The notes below the pieces were generated by a model. That model had not been told where the DNA came from and did no database searches. It saw nothing but the letters and a program-made list of their open reading frames with translations. A DNA stretch of 64,000 nucleotides, taken from assembly GCA_031374735.1 (NCBI GenBank), contig JANMGQ010000201.1:1-64000 (forward strand), given 5' to 3'. This DNA is from JABFRJ01 sp031374735. Its GTDB lineage: Bacteria > Pseudomonadota > Alphaproteobacteria > Rhizobiales > Hyphomicrobiaceae. Position 1 is the first letter of the stretch, and every line of letters starts with the position of its first letter. Of the stretch, positions 49,764 through 59,179 are shown one piece after another. Position numbers and translations under genes: made by a program.

Positions 49764-50774
49764 ATGCAAGACCTCATCGCATCAACACGGGAATGCGTGC
49801 GCTCCGATTTGAAATGCGCAGTCGATGAACTTTTGGACGGTCCGGCCGACGGCGATGTGGCCGGCTGGTCCAAACGTGTGATCCACGGAATCTCCACTTT
49901 TGTCAGAGCCGCTGATCCTGCCCTGACATACCAGATCGGCAAGGCCTCGCTCGACGACGAGTTCAACGATCTGGAACGCCTCGTCTGGCCGACACCCCCG
50001 GACGCGAATTGGTTCGGCGATCTGCAAAAGCAGCAGCCATGGAGCAGTAGCGGTCCACACGCCGATAGAATGCGTCAAGGCCGGCAGGCGCTTGAGGACT
50101 GGACGTCAGTCGATCCTGCCTGTCGGCGGAAATGGCTGGCCAACTTGATCCTCGCGCTGTCGAAAGGGAGCAACATGCCACCGCTCGCAGAATTGGCCGA
50201 AGCGCTGGTTGCACTCGACTTCGGCGAACGCCGCCCAATTCTGGCGCCAGCGAAGGGACTGCATTTCAGCGCGACCGGCTACCGACGGCGTGTTCTTCAA
50301 GTTCACATGTACGAGCATCGGTGCTTTCGCGTTGCGATGAAAGCGACAACGACGATCACATTCGACAGCGCCATCGCCGTCGCAATTGCGGCGGGCCGTC
50401 GTCATCCGGACAGCACTGCATCGACAGAAGTTGAGGCTCAGTCGGTCACGAAATGGTGGACGGCTCTGAGGAAGGACCTTGGTTCTGCCCTTCTGATTGA
50501 GACCAAGGCGAGAGCGCTACACGCCGCTGCCGCATACACCAAGCTACAGGCGGTTCAAGCGGATGGCGATCTTGCCGACGACCAGTCGGACCACGTGCGA
50601 TCAATTGAACAGTGGTATGCTGGTTATCGACTTATCCAACTGTGCACGGAGTATGTCGGCTGCCTCGAAAAGCAAAAAAACCTCGCAACTACAATGCGCA
50701 AGGTTGGGAACGAGTTGCAGGCTGTCTTGGGAAAATCGACCAACCTCAGGAATGAGCGCCGCCTGCCTCTGTGA
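49764..50774 (+). CDS. unknown protein of the integrated element
   Basis: 336 residues, ATG start. No recognised domain, no signal peptide and no membrane segment. The sequence is rich in helices, with WSKRVIHGISTFVRAADPAL, DPACRRKWLANLILALSKGS and a C-terminal likely coiled-coil portion (LCTEYVGCLEKQKNLATTMR). It is the first plus-strand gene after the recombinase and may belong to a unit with the next two genes, which include the polymerase-like protein. Confidence 0.65.
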   Translation: MQDLIASTRECVRSDLKCAVDELLDGPADGDVAGWSKRVIHGISTFVRAADPALTYQIGKASLDDEFNDLERLVWPTPPDANWFGDLQKQQPWSSSGPHADRMRQGRQALEDWTSVDPACRRKWLANLILALSKGSNMPPLAELAEALVALDFGERRPILAPAKGLHFSATGYRRRVLQVHMYEHRCFRVAMKATTTITFDSAIAVAIAAGRRHPDSTASTEVEAQSVTKWWTALRKDLGSALLIETKARALHAAAAYTKLQAVQADGDLADDQSDHVRSIEQWYAGYRLIQLCTEYVGCLEKQKNLATTMRKVGNELQAVLGKSTNLRNERRLPL

Positions 50775-50822
50775 CAATTGACAGCCTCCGTCGCGCGGGT
50801 TGCGCGGCGTTCGAGGCTGACA

Positions 50823-51032
50823 ATGACGCGCACCACGAACAACACTGACACCGATCAAGTCACTGCCGTCACTGGCGTCGATGTTGATCTCGCCCGCGCT
50901 CAGGCCCTCCTGCTCGAACTGGCCGAACTCCTCGGACGTTCGGCCGCGCGCCGAATCATGCGCGACGAGCAGAGCGCCGTCGTTGCCGCCGGCCGCACCG
51001 ACGGCGGCGTGTCAGAAGGCAAGGCTGGGTGA
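50823..51032 (+). CDS. small protein before the polymerase-like gene
   Basis: 69 residues from ATG 50823. Its helical centre DLARAQALLLELAELLGRSA followed by ARRIMRDEQS resembles small plasmid-borne accessory proteins of unknown role. A short gap of 42 bp separates it from the large polymerase-like gene, so the two are probably co-transcribed. Confidence 0.5.
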   Translation: MTRTTNNTDTDQVTAVTGVDVDLARAQALLLELAELLGRSAARRIMRDEQSAVVAAGRTDGGVSEGKAG

Positions 51033-51074
51033 GCGTCGCGTCACCTCGATTTCCCAACCTGGATCGAGGCCATC

Positions 51075-53771
51075 ATGAACGACACCACGAAACCCACTCC
51101 AGCCGAAGGTCGTGCCGCACTTCAGAAGATCCGTAACGTTGTCGACGAGGACGGTTCCGGCTCGTCACATGAACGCTTCGAGGTCCCCGTTGATCCGTTC
51201 GCAGGACCTGACGAAAGCGTCGATCTCGGCGCAACGTATGGTCTCGAACCGCTGGATCATCTCCGGGTGCGTCGCTGTCGCAACGCGCTGATCGCGTCGC
51301 TGGTTCAAGCTGCGCGCGATGGCGTCGATGGGGTGCACTATTCGCGCGACCACAATTTCTACGCCAAGAATCGCGAGACACTTCCGCCGTGGTGGACGCG
51401 CGGCAATGTCGACGCGGCCGTCGAAAGCATGGAGGCGTTTTCGGACATTATCGTCAGCCATCGGGTTGCACCTCAGAATCCGCTGTCTGCGGATTTTGTG
51501 CGGCGCCGGTCCTCTTTGTCGGCTGGCCCGCGCCTGATCGAATTGGACCGTTCGTTCATCGAGCCGGCCCCTGCGAAAGTGTTTGAGCGAATCATTGTTC
51601 GGGACGCAAAGGGAGACCCCAAGCATGTCCCGGCAGACGCGCTCGTCGAACGGACCAATGCTTTCTTCGCCAGCGGCTACGACGACCTGTTGCAGCGCGC
51701 GCGCTTCGATATCCGCAGCGATACGGTGCAATGGTTGTCGCCGTCGATGGCAAAGTTGATGCACAGCGATCAGTTGCGCCTCGTGCGGCTCGACAAGTTC
51801 AAGCTCGTCCGCATCTTCAACGGGACCCGCACCCGTGGCGGACGCTTCTACCGTGGTTGGTGGCAGCAGCTGCCGGGCAGCATCCGCTCGACGATCTTCA
51901 TCAACGGCTCACCCGTCTATGAGCACGACTTCACGGCTTGCCACTTCCGGCTCGCCTATTTTGCGCTGAAGGCTAACGATGCAACAACCCTACCGCCCGA
52001 TCCTTTCACGCTGCCCGGCCTCGAGCCGCAGATGCGAAAGGTCGTGAAGCTTGCCGTGAACATTCTCTTCAACGCGAGAAATTACCGTTCTGCGTTGGGT
52101 GCGATTGCGGCTAAGTTCGATGCCGGGGACTGGGACGAGCGCGTCGGCATTGCCGCTGACGTCATCGCACGCATTAAAGTGGCGTATCCGGGAATGGCCG
52201 CGCTATGGCACAGTGGCTGTGGCGGCGCGCTTCAGTTCATCGATTCGCAGATCATGCTGTCCTGTCTGGAACAGCTGACCGCGCGCGGCATCGTGGCTCT
52301 CGGCGTACACGACTCCATCGTCGTCGCCGTCCAGCATCGCGACGTTCTGATCGAGATCATGGAGCGCACACTCGCCACCGACGGCCCGGCGCTGGCTCGG
52401 CGGCACCTCAAGTACTACCGCGACCAGTACGGGCGGAAGCAAACGGTGGAAGCCGCGGGCGTTTTGTCCGCCGCGTTGCCGACTATGACGCCAAGCGCAA
52501 CGGGTGCTCATGAACGATGCCACGAGGTGGCACCGTGCCACGTGGTGACGCCGTCTTCGAACGAAAGCCCAGCTCTCGGGCTCTCAAACGTCGCTTCACT
52601 ATCCCACAACGAGGCGCACACCCACGGACACTGCACTGACGTTCTGACCCAGTGGGAAAAAATTGGAGAGAACCAAGGAGATGGAGAGACTATAGAGGGG
52701 AAGAAACAGGGGGAAGTGAGAAAAACGTCCATTTTGCAGTTCCCGTGCGCCTTTCGACCCCCTGGAGAGAGCCCTGGTACGGTTTGCGCCGACGGTGGCA
52801 TCTCCACCTTGAGCATCCCCGTCTTGAACTTTGCGCGCGGTCCGCACAACCAGTTCTATGTCGAGCTGATGGCCATCGCGCGGGCGCGCTGCCGCTTCAC
52901 GCCCGGCATGCTGCGCGCGGCGCTGTTGGATCGGACTAACGTCTGCTCGGTCGATCAAGCGGCCACATTCGTGGCGGACTGGATCACCGAGACTTTACCC
53001 GTCACCAGGGCAACGTACGCGTCCGGTGACTTCGACGCCGAAGTCGCGCGCCTCAAGGCGCGGCGTAACCCGGGCGCGATGGCGTGGTCGGCGGCAGCGA
53101 AGCTCTGTGGCGTGCGTCGGCGTGATGTGGCGCGCCTGGGCCTCACGTTGCTGTTGCCTCGTCGCGCCGGGCGCGTCCCACCACGTATTGCCGGACTCAA
53201 GCAAAGCCTGCTGGACGGCAAGGTCCCGCGCATCGTCGACATCGAAAGCGCAGCACCCTGGCGGTCCGGCTCTCGATCGACTTGGTTCAAGCGCATCACA
53301 TCGCAGGTCGAGCGGCAGTGCGTCGCCCTGTCGGCGATGACCACCGGCGCAAACGTGACGGCGCTTGTGGCCGCGCATGAGCAGTATCGTGCGACCACCG
53401 CAGCCCGCGATCTGATCAAGGGGCAGCAACGTCTCGTGGCAGACGACCTACTGGATGCGCTGGCGCCGATCTTCGCCAGCACTGCGGCCGTGGCGCTGAT
53501 GACCTCGGCTGACGGGGTTAGCGCGACAATCACCTCAGAATCCGTCACCTCGATCGAACAGTCGCCGATCCGGACTGTCGAGGCGTCGGTGGCGGTCATG
53601 GCCGAAGCGGCAGCAACTACGGCAACGCTGGAATGCGGTCCCGCTCAATCACATCTGCCAGCGGGGCCGGCTGAAGATGTGGGGGTCTCTGTCGAGCCGG
53701 CAAAGGTGGCAGGTGGTGCGAGGGGCTTACTGCGCCGCATGTTCGGTAGCAATGCGCAGGGGGAGCAGTAG
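51075..53771 (+). CDS. large protein with family A polymerase-like motifs
   Basis: 898 residues. About residues 230-440 resemble the palm and fingers of single-subunit family A polymerases. RFYRGWWQQLPGSIRS precedes a motif A-like YEHDFTACHFRLAY (Asp near 284), a motif B-like KVVKLAVNILFNARNYRSAL (near 322-341), and a motif C-like GVHDSIVVA (near 410). A 35-residue purine-coded linker separates this from a C-terminal region of unknown fold. No 3'-5' exonuclease domain is seen. It is probably the replication protein of the integrated element, though a transferase or RNA polymerase-like activity cannot be excluded. Confidence 0.6.
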   Translation: MNDTTKPTPAEGRAALQKIRNVVDEDGSGSSHERFEVPVDPFAGPDESVDLGATYGLEPLDHLRVRRCRNALIASLVQAARDGVDGVHYSRDHNFYAKNRETLPPWWTRGNVDAAVESMEAFSDIIVSHRVAPQNPLSADFVRRRSSLSAGPRLIELDRSFIEPAPAKVFERIIVRDAKGDPKHVPADALVERTNAFFASGYDDLLQRARFDIRSDTVQWLSPSMAKLMHSDQLRLVRLDKFKLVRIFNGTRTRGGRFYRGWWQQLPGSIRSTIFINGSPVYEHDFTACHFRLAYFALKANDATTLPPDPFTLPGLEPQMRKVVKLAVNILFNARNYRSALGAIAAKFDAGDWDERVGIAADVIARIKVAYPGMAALWHSGCGGALQFIDSQIMLSCLEQLTARGIVALGVHDSIVVAVQHRDVLIEIMERTLATDGPALARRHLKYYRDQYGRKQTVEAAGVLSAALPTMTPSATGAHERCHEVAPCHVVTPSSNESPALGLSNVASLSHNEAHTHGHCTDVLTQWEKIGENQGDGETIEGKKQGEVRKTSILQFPCAFRPPGESPGTVCADGGISTLSIPVLNFARGPHNQFYVELMAIARARCRFTPGMLRAALLDRTNVCSVDQAATFVADWITETLPVTRATYASGDFDAEVARLKARRNPGAMAWSAAAKLCGVRRRDVARLGLTLLLPRRAGRVPPRIAGLKQSLLDGKVPRIVDIESAAPWRSGSRSTWFKRITSQVERQCVALSAMTTGANVTALVAAHEQYRATTAARDLIKGQQRLVADDLLDALAPIFASTAAVALMTSADGVSATITSESVTSIEQSPIRTVEASVAVMAEAAATTATLECGPAQSHLPAGPAEDVGVSVEPAKVAGGARGLLRRMFGSNAQGEQ
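52661..52734 (+). other. strongly purine-rich tract within the polymerase-like gene
   Basis: Nearly all of about 74 bases on the plus strand are A or G (for example GGAGAGAACCAAGGAGATGG). It encodes a hydrophilic Glu/Gly/Lys linker between the two halves of the protein. Such a strand bias could be only a linker, or could be a structural element such as an origin or single-stranded loading site. Confidence 0.6.
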
Positions 53772-54459
53772 CCTTGGCGTGCAAGCTGCCCAGCGCAGTC
53801 ATTGATTGCGGGGCCTCCAGATCGCCGGAGGCTCCGCGGCGCAGCGGTGAGCGAGCGGATTCGGCGCTGGTACACTCGGACGCGCCGCAGAGGAGATGGT
53901 GGCGGTGTTAGATTCAAAGAGACATCACGTCCTGTCGTCGGAGATGACTGGAATAGTACCGCGGACGTCGTGCCGGGGCCTCCGCCAGAACAAAGATTCT
54001 GCGCTGTGCGGCATCCGGAAGGGGCCTCCATGGAATGGAGTGTCCGGCAGAGCACAGACTCTGCGCTGTATCGCGCCGCGCGACCTCGCCGCTGCGTCAC
54101 CCAATATCAATCGCGTTCGGTGCCCAAAATTTGCAGCGCCACCTGCCCTATCGTCATCGGCATTCCGCCTGCGCCGCGTCGCCATACCGCAAGGTCAGCA
54201 TCTCCTCGCAAAACGATCATTGCAGGACCGGGCATCTTCCAAGAGAGCGATCGCAATGAGGGTAGTTGACGCCAACGCCAACCCGTTCGCATCGACGGCA
54301 GCGATTGAACCCCCGACAGCCGATCGACTGCCATCGCGCGGCTGAAAACACACGCAATGCAATTCGCCAAGCGCGGAATCCGAAAGCCGGCAACCCAAGC
54401 CAAATCTGATCGCGTCGGGGCAACGACCACGTCTTTAACGGTGCCACCACGTGACACCG
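53772..54459. other. 690-bp gap without a credible gene; imperfect 22-bp repeat
   Basis: Open frames here lack starts, domains and ribosome sites. A 22-bp element (CAGAACAAAGATTCTGCGCT and GT) at 53986-54007 recurs at 54048-54069 with three mismatches, 62 bp apart. The stretch lies between the polymerase-like gene and a convergent XRE gene and may hold regulatory or replication sites. Confidence 0.4.
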
Positions 54460-54807
54460 TCAAACGCCGCGCGTTCCAAGCAACCGGCCAACATCCAGCC
54501 AGACGCTCAGCGCCTTGTCGGACAGCGTGCCGGCCACGATGGTCGCGTCGGCTTCGTCCCGGCGTCGGTTGACCGACTTGGTCGGAGGGTCGTCTGTCGC
54601 CTTGCCGATCAGCTTCTGGACGTCCAGCCCGAGAGCCCGCGCAATGCCGACCAGGGCCTCGACCGACGGCTCGGTGTCGCCGCGTTCGATATTGCCGACG
54701 GTGTCGATGCTGATCTTGGCCTTGGCAGCCAGCTTCTCTTGGCTGAGGCCGGCTTTCAGGCGTGCGGCGCGCATGGCCGCGGCGAAGGTCTCTGTGAACT
54801 CTGACAT
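54460..54807 (-). CDS. XRE-family regulator (repressor-like)
   Basis: 115 residues. An N-terminal Cro/C1-type helix-turn-helix is clear (KAGLSQEKLAAKAKISIDTV, then GNIERGDTEPSVEALVGIAR), followed by an acidic and helical tail of unknown role. It is divergent from the membrane protein gene at 54917 with a palindrome in the gap, and it is a candidate repressor of that gene and of itself. Confidence 0.85.
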   Translation of the reverse strand: MSEFTETFAAAMRAARLKAGLSQEKLAAKAKISIDTVGNIERGDTEPSVEALVGIARALGLDVQKLIGKATDDPPTKSVNRRRDEADATIVAGTLSDKALSVWLDVGRLLGTRGV

Positions 54808-54862
54808 GCCATACGGAGTGCATTCCAGGTCACCCGCGATCTATGGCATCCATTAGGTTCAT

Positions 54863-54881
54863 GCGTTAACGTCTGTAACGC
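54863..54881. promoter_or_regulatory. inverted repeat between XRE gene and membrane gene
   Basis: GCGTTA-(7 nt)-TAACGC is a perfect 6-bp inverted repeat in the divergent gap. Spacing is suitable for an XRE dimer. Inferred operator. Confidence 0.45.
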
Positions 54882-54916
54882 GTTCAGTCCAAAGCGGACG
54901 GGAAGGAACTGGTTCC

Positions 54917-56011
54917 ATGCACAAGGGTATCATCGTGGGCTGGGTCGCAGTCGTCGTGATTGGCGGCGGCGCTATTGCCGGGCTGGCACCGCGGCTTGGT
55001 ATCGGCAACGATCCGAGCAATGCCTACAGCGGCGCGCCACAGGCCGATTGGCAGGTGATCGGCCCGGCGATCATCTCCCTCGTCGAGAGCGCCGAGACGT
55101 CCGCCAAAGAGCTGGCGTCGGCCGAACTTGATGCATGGCGCGAACGGGTGATGGCCAAGGTCGACCGGGAGTTCCTCGACGACCGCACCACCTACTGGAA
55201 CACAACGATCGGGCCACTCGGCTCCGGCATCACCACCTACTGGCGCTGCATCATGAGCGGCTTCGACTGCACCGAGGCGAACCGCACAGCCAGCGAAGAG
55301 GCCCAGGCCAACTTCGTGGCCGCCTTTGCCGCCAAGGTCATCGGCCCGACCGAAGCCCAGCGCGACCTCGACGCGATCCGCCGCAAGGCCGAAGACCGCT
55401 TCATCGCGCGCGTGAACGATGAACTCGGCCGCATGCCGCCGCGCTGGGGGCTGACACCGGTTGCATTCAACCGCGAGCTGGATCGCGTGGTGGTCATTAC
55501 TGCCGATGTCGGCGGCGGCCGGCTGGAGCAGGTCGGCCTCGGCACACTGGCCGCGCGCGCCGCGGCAAGCCCTGACGTGCTGGACGCGATTGGCGCGGCC
55601 TTCCGGACGGGCGCACAGGCGATTGCTGGGTGCAAAGACACGGCCGACGCCTGCATGATGCGGGCCGGCATGGTGGTGGTCGGCACGCTTGCGGGCGCGG
55701 CGGTGAAATCCGGTGCGCCGGCCGCAGGCGCTGTGGCAGTGGCGAAAAGCCTGGGCGCTGGTAAGGCCGTGTCGGCAGGGGTCGGCGCCGTGGCATCGGT
55801 GGCCCTCGCCCCGATCGTGCTCGGCGCCTTCGAATGGTGGCGCCACAGCAGCTTCGTCGCCGACGAAAAGCCCAAGCTGCGCGCCAAGATCGACGCATCG
55901 CTCCGCGGCTTCATCGACGCCGCCCTCGCCGGTGACGGCCACATCGGCGCGACCATGCGGAACATCGCAGGGCAGGCAAGGGAGAAGGTCGACCGGCGGG
56001 TGAGGACGTAG
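54917..56011 (+). CDS. membrane-associated protein of unknown function
   Basis: 364 residues. An N-terminal hydrophobic segment (IIVGWVAVVVIGGGAIAGLA) may be a signal anchor. A long soluble part of helical character follows (SAETSAKELASAELDAWRER, NRTASEEAQANFVAAFAAKV). Near residues 255-310 lies a Gly/Ala-rich hydrophobic region (VVVGTLAGAAVKSGAPAAGA, VSAGVGAVASVALAPIVLGA) like a glycine-zipper hairpin that could insert in membranes. The family is not recognised. Such layouts occur in pore-forming or anchoring proteins. Confidence 0.7.
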   Translation: MHKGIIVGWVAVVVIGGGAIAGLAPRLGIGNDPSNAYSGAPQADWQVIGPAIISLVESAETSAKELASAELDAWRERVMAKVDREFLDDRTTYWNTTIGPLGSGITTYWRCIMSGFDCTEANRTASEEAQANFVAAFAAKVIGPTEAQRDLDAIRRKAEDRFIARVNDELGRMPPRWGLTPVAFNRELDRVVVITADVGGGRLEQVGLGTLAARAAASPDVLDAIGAAFRTGAQAIAGCKDTADACMMRAGMVVVGTLAGAAVKSGAPAAGAVAVAKSLGAGKAVSAGVGAVASVALAPIVLGAFEWWRHSSFVADEKPKLRAKIDASLRGFIDAALAGDGHIGATMRNIAGQAREKVDRRVRT

Positions 56012-56642
56012 GCGCGAACGTCCGTCCGTTACGTTGTAGTGCGACGGTGAAGCTCAATAAGATCGGGCCGGGTTGATGGTCTCTCTGACGGGAAAAGACT
56101 ATCTGTTGATCAGTAGCGCCGCCCGGACCGCCAAGGCAGTGGCCGCCTGCGAGGTGGCGCTCATGACTGAGAATCTGGCTTAGTCACGAATGCCGCCAGC
56201 GTCGTGAAGTTTACCCGCGGCAACCACTTCGGTGACCGAACGCCGAGCCGGCGGAAGATGCGCGACTCCATTGACGCGTCACTTAAAGCGAAGTTGGGCG
56301 ATGCCGTGACAGACTACGGCATCGTTGTCGGCTGAGCCATTGCGCATGGCGTCAGGTATCCGGATTGGGATGGGCAGGTGCGATTCTCGCCCCCGTTTCC
56401 AATGCCCCCTCGCTAGAGTTTGAATTGAAAGCCATGTTGTTGTCCTGGCTGCTTGCGCGCCACAAAGGTTGGCCGTGTGAGCGGCCTCAGCGAGCACAGC
56501 TAGCCCAATCATTTTTATGAGCCATCGTCATATTTACCTTGCGCCGACACGCTCATTAGATTAGAGAACCGTCTTACCCATCCAATCATGTATGGCGGTT
56601 GCGCGATCCGCGCGGCATCGACAGCAGACCGGTCACGGTCCC
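56012..56642. other. 630-bp stretch with only tiny open frames
   Basis: Two short plus-strand frames are open: 56076-56183 (35 codons, ATG) and 56204-56335 (43 codons, GTG, containing GNHFGDRTPSRRKMRDSIDA). They lie in different frames and could be pieces of one decayed gene. Neither has a good ribosome site or a recognisable family. Nothing else is seen. Confidence 0.3.
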
Positions 56643-56876
56643 ATGATGAAACGTTTCGCGGCCTCCAGTGGGGCTTCTATTCGTGAGTGCAGCTTGAAAG
56701 ACGCCCTGAAACAGTTGCGGGCGTTCCTCGATCGGCAGCCACTAAACCGCACTTGGGCGTCGTTGCAGTTCTACTATGACATCGCCAGGGACATCGAAAA
56801 GCGGCAAGGGGCAGCGGCTGCCGCACGCTTCCTTCGCGATGCTCTTGCTCGCGAACGAACTCACTGCCGCTGGTGA
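56643..56876 (+). CDS. small unknown protein, first of a coupled pair
   Basis: 77 residues from ATG 56643 (in-frame ATG three bases later). The centre CSLKDALKQLRAFLDRQPLN and FYYDIARDIEKRQGAAAAAR predicts helices. Function is unknown. Its stop overlaps the next gene's GTG start (GTGA), a common sign of translational coupling, which is the main reason to believe both genes. Confidence 0.4.
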   Translation: MMKRFAASSGASIRECSLKDALKQLRAFLDRQPLNRTWASLQFYYDIARDIEKRQGAAAAARFLRDALARERTHCRW

Positions 56877-57199
56877 TAACTGACGACGAACAGTTCCGTC
56901 GTCCGCGATTTGCTGGTCCTCTCAAAATGAGTGGCCAGCCCCGCCACAGACCTGTCTCAAGGCTCATGACCGCTCAAGAAACAACCCGACTCACGGAGCG
57001 TATTATTGGTTGGCTCAACGACGCGCTCGCGCTCGCGCTGGCAATCGCAGATGACCCGATGATACTGCACCGTCTTCAATTCGCAGCAGCTTTGCTTACA
57101 GTCTTGGTTGGCATCCTAACGGTGCTGCTGCTGATGCGGCGGCTGATAACTGGACGCAGCGTCATGCTCGTCCGGAAATGCCCCGAACCTTCTCTATGA
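56873..57199 (+). CDS. small membrane protein, second of a coupled pair
   Basis: 108 residues with a GTG start that overlaps the previous stop by 4 bp. One hydrophobic segment (FAAALLTVLVGILTVLLLMR) near the C-terminus suggests a single-pass membrane protein with most residues on one side. No domain is recognised. Confidence 0.45.
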   Translation: MITDDEQFRRPRFAGPLKMSGQPRHRPVSRLMTAQETTRLTERIIGWLNDALALALAIADDPMILHRLQFAAALLTVLVGILTVLLLMRRLITGRSVMLVRKCPEPSL

Positions 57200-57298
57200 C
57201 AGGGCTAGGAGTGGTGGCGGCGCGCTACCAAAAGTTGGCGCCGCCACCAACCAAAATATGATCAAGGCTCATATTCCATTTGACAATTACTTTAGGGC

Positions 57299-57700
57299 AT
57301 GTCAGTTTCAAAATCACGGCAGTCGTTGCACCTGACGAATGTCGGAACACTGCAAATCGCAGTGGATGTCAACAGACCTGAGACTACTGTCGTGTACCTC
57401 AACATCAAGGAAACTGGACCTGCGGGGCAAGTTGCACGCGACGCGCTGATAACGCTGGTTCTCACTGACGACGAGCGCGACGAGTTGGAGCGCATGGGGC
57501 TTACACGTCGCTCGCTTGCTCCGAATTGCCGAGACGGGCAAGATCTTCTTGTGGGTGATGCGATTGGCGGGCCAGTTCGCATTCATCCGCCGGAGGCGAT
57601 GTCTCTGGACTCTTTGCTGGCGCTGATCCTCTACAATGGCCGCCTCGCCGCGGACCTCGCGTCGTGCGGACGGCGAGCGCAGCGCACACGGGTGACATAA
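57299..57700 (+). CDS. unknown protein in the island
   Basis: 133 residues, ATG start. The middle (LQIAVDVNRPETTVVYLNIK, then LTDDERDELERMGLTRRSL) looks like a folded domain with a beta sheet followed by a charged helix. No family is recognised. A similar-strand gene follows after about 110 bp. Confidence 0.5.
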   Translation: MSVSKSRQSLHLTNVGTLQIAVDVNRPETTVVYLNIKETGPAGQVARDALITLVLTDDERDELERMGLTRRSLAPNCRDGQDLLVGDAIGGPVRIHPPEAMSLDSLLALILYNGRLAADLASCGRRAQRTRVT

Positions 57701-57810
57701 ATTGTCAGTCTCGCTGCGTTGTGTTTTATGAACCTAGCTCTTGCGCGATTGGACCTTCGGGTGTAAGTAGGCTCAGTCAGCTGTTGAGTAGTGTATGCCA
57801 CGTCAAGGGT

Positions 57811-58464
57811 ATGGCGATGACATCTGTTCAGTGGGCAGGCCGCACGCGCGAGCAGTTTGCTGCGATGCAGGCGATCAATCCTGAAGTGTGCGAACTCCTT
57901 TGGGATAAGGTAACATTTCTCGTTTCGCGGAGGCGAGAAAGTTTCCTGTTGCCAAGCAGCCCGTTCGAGCGTTTCGAACAGTTGCGCGACGCAGGGCTGT
58001 TGGTGCCGACGAACAATCGCGAAACGCCGAATGAGTATCGCTTGTATCAGCAGTGGCGAGCTGGCGTAGGCGGCTTGCTTGTTGCAATCGAGATTGTCGG
58101 CCGCCGCGTGCTCGTCACAATCCTTGATGTCTTTGAGATTACGTACTTGCCATATCGTCGGGGCAACGTGATCGCGCAGCTGCAAGATATAGCGCCTCAA
58201 TGGAGAACGCAGGCGAACGCGTTGCTGGTTGCGTTTAGGCGTGCCCAAAGCGACGCGGCGGTGATCGAGAAGGAAATGGAATGTGGGCGCCTGATCCGGA
58301 ATTCCTATTCTGGTGACGGAACTCATATCTTGTTTCAACATAGCGACCCAGGTGGGCTGTGCTTGCTTGTGACTGTTGACCCAACTCAGTCGATGCTCAC
58401 ACCCGTCCAGCTCATCGGCATAGACTACGGGTCCGTCATGCCGCGGCGGCGTATTCAATCGTGA
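57811..58464 (+). CDS. unknown protein in the island
   Basis: 217 residues from ATG 57811 (AAGGGT just upstream). Helical N-terminus (GRTREQFAAMQAINPEVCEL) followed by segments with alternating hydrophobic residues (GLLVAIEIVGRRVLVTILDV). No domain is recognised. It sits between another unknown gene and an XRE regulator, all on the plus strand, so a small module of unknown role is likely. Confidence 0.5.
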   Translation: MAMTSVQWAGRTREQFAAMQAINPEVCELLWDKVTFLVSRRRESFLLPSSPFERFEQLRDAGLLVPTNNRETPNEYRLYQQWRAGVGGLLVAIEIVGRRVLVTILDVFEITYLPYRRGNVIAQLQDIAPQWRTQANALLVAFRRAQSDAAVIEKEMECGRLIRNSYSGDGTHILFQHSDPGGLCLLVTVDPTQSMLTPVQLIGIDYGSVMPRRRIQS

Positions 58465-58501
58465 CGATCAATAAAACGACCCGCGGGGAAGGACAGGGAT
58501 C

Positions 58502-58966
58502 ATGACTGGGCAAACAAGAACATCAGTAGTTTCGTTGCGAGACTACAAGACAAGTCGGACACGAAGGGCCGTCGTTGAACGGCCTTCAGGGGGGCCAGAG
58601 CACAGGAGCTCTGGCCTTCCGCCATTTGAGGCTGAGCTCGTCCGAATGGAGCGGGAGGCTCGTCGGCTGATCCAAATGGAAATCGCCACCTGGATTCGCA
58701 AACACCGCAAAGCAATTGGGCTTACCCAAACTGAGCTAGCCAACGCAGTTGGGGTACATCAGTCTCGAATTTCGCAATGGGAACGTTTTGATGAAAGTGA
58801 CGGCGATCGGATCGATGTGATCTCTCTGTACAAAATATACGAGGTCTGCGGCTTTCGATTGAAGATCACTCCAAAACGCCTGAGCGCGCCGCGGTCGCCC
58901 GAAGCGCGTTCTCGCACAACTCCAGCAGCGCCTCCAACTGGTCGGAAAAAGACTTCAAGCAAATAG
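58502..58966 (+). CDS. XRE-family helix-turn-helix protein
   Basis: 154 residues, ATG start. A long basic N-terminal part is followed by a clear Cro/C1 helix-turn-helix (HRKAIGLTQTELANAVGVHQ, SRISQWERFDESDG). The layout resembles antitoxin or plasmid regulators with a disordered basic tail. It follows the unknown gene at 57811 by 37 bp and could regulate it. Confidence 0.75.
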   Translation: MTGQTRTSVVSLRDYKTSRTRRAVVERPSGGPEHRSSGLPPFEAELVRMEREARRLIQMEIATWIRKHRKAIGLTQTELANAVGVHQSRISQWERFDESDGDRIDVISLYKIYEVCGFRLKITPKRLSAPRSPEARSRTTPAAPPTGRKKTSSK

Positions 58967-59050
58967 CGTTTTGCAACATCGGCCTTGTCAGTTTCTGGAC
59001 TGGACGTTCTGGTGATTCTAAACATGGCCTTGTCGCTTGCCATAAACGAT

Positions 59051-59171
59051 CGTTTTCGGGAGGGCGGGCGCTGGGCAACTGGCGCCCGCCATTTCTGCGG
59101 CCTCGTGTCTCGCACTACTATCTCCCGAAACGGTTCTTCCCGTAAAATGCGCTGAAAGCGTTTTCGGGAGG
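59051..59171. promoter_or_regulatory. res-like cluster of resolvase half sites
   Basis: CGTTTTCGGGAG occurs at 59051-59062 and 59159-59170, with the inverted CTCCCGAAACG at 59122-59132. The set lies directly upstream of a serine resolvase gene, where such enzymes normally have their res site. The last copy overlaps the ribosome binding site of the resolvase, allowing autoregulation. Confidence 0.6.
59063..59090 (+). terminator. hairpin between XRE gene and resolvase
   Basis: A perfect 9-bp GC stem (59063-59071 with 59082-59090) and a 10-nt loop are followed by ATTTCT. It could end transcription of the XRE gene, but the U-run is short. Confidence 0.4.
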
Positions 59172-59179
59172 AAATTCAG

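Noticed and set aside
54107..54823. Minus-strand frame of about 238 codons across the XRE gene
   Set aside because: It reads the XRE gene in another frame, then non-coding DNA. The XRE frame has the clear helix-turn-helix.
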